Shown piece after piece: positions 6,009-6,528 of a stretch of 6,528 nucleotides of DNA. Source of the DNA: an uncultured Porphyromonadaceae bacterium. Lineage in GTDB: Bacteria; Bacteroidota; Bacteroidia; Bacteroidales; Muribaculaceae. Made by a program: the position numbers and the translations under genes. Every line of letters begins with the position of its first letter. Position 1 is the first letter of the stretch. The stretch is taken from NCBI GenBank assembly GCA_900552325.1, contig URZG01000129.1:1-6528 (forward strand). Direction: 5' to 3'. Under the pieces are notes generated by a model. The model was not told the DNA's origin. It saw nothing but the letters and a program-made list of their open reading frames with translations, and searched no databases.

Positions 6009-6528
6009 ATGAATGTATCGCTGATGATAAGCAGGCGGCTGAGAATGGCCGGAAACGGCCGCGGCCCCTCGCGGTCGGGATTTGTCGTGGCTGTGGCCGG
6101 AGTGGCTCTGGCACTTGCCGTGATGATGCTGTCGGTGGCGGTGGTGGTCGGTTTCAAGGAGGCCATTAAGGCGAAGGTCGCCGGCTATGAGGCGTCGCTG
6201 ACTATAATTCCGGTCGAAGCGCAATATGAAGACGGCGAGCCGGTGGAGCTGGATTTCGCGCGTGATTCCGCCTTGGTGGCTTCTGCGGTTAAAAACCACC
6301 GCGTGAGTGTGGATGAGCCCCTTGTGGCAAGAGTCATGGACCGGCCTGCCGTACTGAAGACCGATTCCGATTTTCTCGGTGTGGTGCTTCGCGCCTACGG
6401 AGCGCGGCATCCGCATGGTTTCGAGGATTCCAATATAATAGAAGGTGCGATGCCTTCCGGTGCCGACGAGATAGCCGTGTCGGGCATCCAGGCATCCGTT
6501 CTCGGCCTGAAAGTCGGCGACCGTGTGT
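6009..6528 (+). CDS. FtsX/LolE-like ABC-transporter permease, 3' partial
   Basis: 173 codons are visible and the frame runs off the right edge. The ATG at 6009 is the first start after an in-frame TGA at 5964-5966, and the protein opens MNVSLMISRRLRMAG. A membrane helix follows at about residues 24-48 (GFVVAVAGVALALAVMML, then VVVGF), then FKEAIKAKVAGYEASLTI and a soluble region to the edge. The MacB-like periplasmic segment includes EGAMPSGADEIAVSG and LGLKVGDRV. This matches the N-terminal half of FtsX/LolC/LolE-type permeases, which work with an ATPase to move lipoproteins or other envelope substrates. Three more C-terminal helices are expected off the edge. Bacteroidales carry a conserved permease with this kind of N-terminus, annotated as lipoprotein-releasing, but the substrate here cannot be assigned. 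No ATPase partner is visible in the window. Confidence 0.85.
   Translation, partial: MNVSLMISRRLRMAGNGRGPSRSGFVVAVAGVALALAVMMLSVAVVVGFKEAIKAKVAGYEASLTIIPVEAQYEDGEPVELDFARDSALVASAVKNHRVSVDEPLVARVMDRPAVLKTDSDFLGVVLRAYGARHPHGFEDSNIIEGAMPSGADEIAVSGIQASVLGLKVGDRV

Noticed and set aside
5797..6114. A 105-codon minus-strand frame across the divergent intergenic region
   Set aside because: It overlaps the start of the permease gene and the predicted promoter, is Arg/Pro/Lys-rich, and shows no family signal.

Overview
The window looks like chromosomal DNA from a gut-type Bacteroidales bacterium, plausibly Muribaculaceae or a close relative. This rests on gene content: a SusD-like outer-membrane lipoprotein, a BspA-like leucine-rich-repeat protein with a T9SS-like tail, a periplasmic-TPR sensor histidine kinase, a DUF3943 protein and an FtsX-type permease. 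Two sites resembling the Bacteroidetes -33/-7 promoter (TTTG ... TAnnTTTG) also fit. The family-level assignment is inference.

Layout, left to right. At 1-1329 (+) lies the C-terminal part of a SusD-like (SusD-like_2 type) nutrient-binding lipoprotein, whose start and expected SusC partner lie off the left edge. A Rho-independent terminator at 1450-1484 closes that transcription unit. A secreted BspA-like LRR protein follows at 1616-2569 (+). It converges with, and overlaps by 11 bp at the 3' end, a membrane sensor histidine kinase encoded on the minus strand (4652 down to 2559). Upstream of the kinase, also on the minus strand, is a DUF3943 protein (5787 down to 4798). The 145-bp gap between those two holds a well-matched Bacteroidetes promoter for the kinase, so the kinase can be transcribed on its own. 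A divergent intergenic region (5788-6008) separates DUF3943 from the first 173 codons of an FtsX/LolE-like ABC-transporter permease (6009 onward, +), which runs off the right edge.

Functionally this is mostly a cell-envelope neighbourhood: nutrient capture at the outer membrane, a surface or exported repeat protein, an envelope signal sensor, an envelope-associated protein of unknown function, and a lipoprotein-release-type permease. Nothing in the sequence ties these genes into one operon or pathway. The kinase has no response regulator beside it.

I found no tRNA, rRNA, CRISPR array, insertion sequence, defence system or clear new multigene system. The least understood items are the DUF3943 protein, the kinase with its unknown input and partner, and the export route of the LRR protein.
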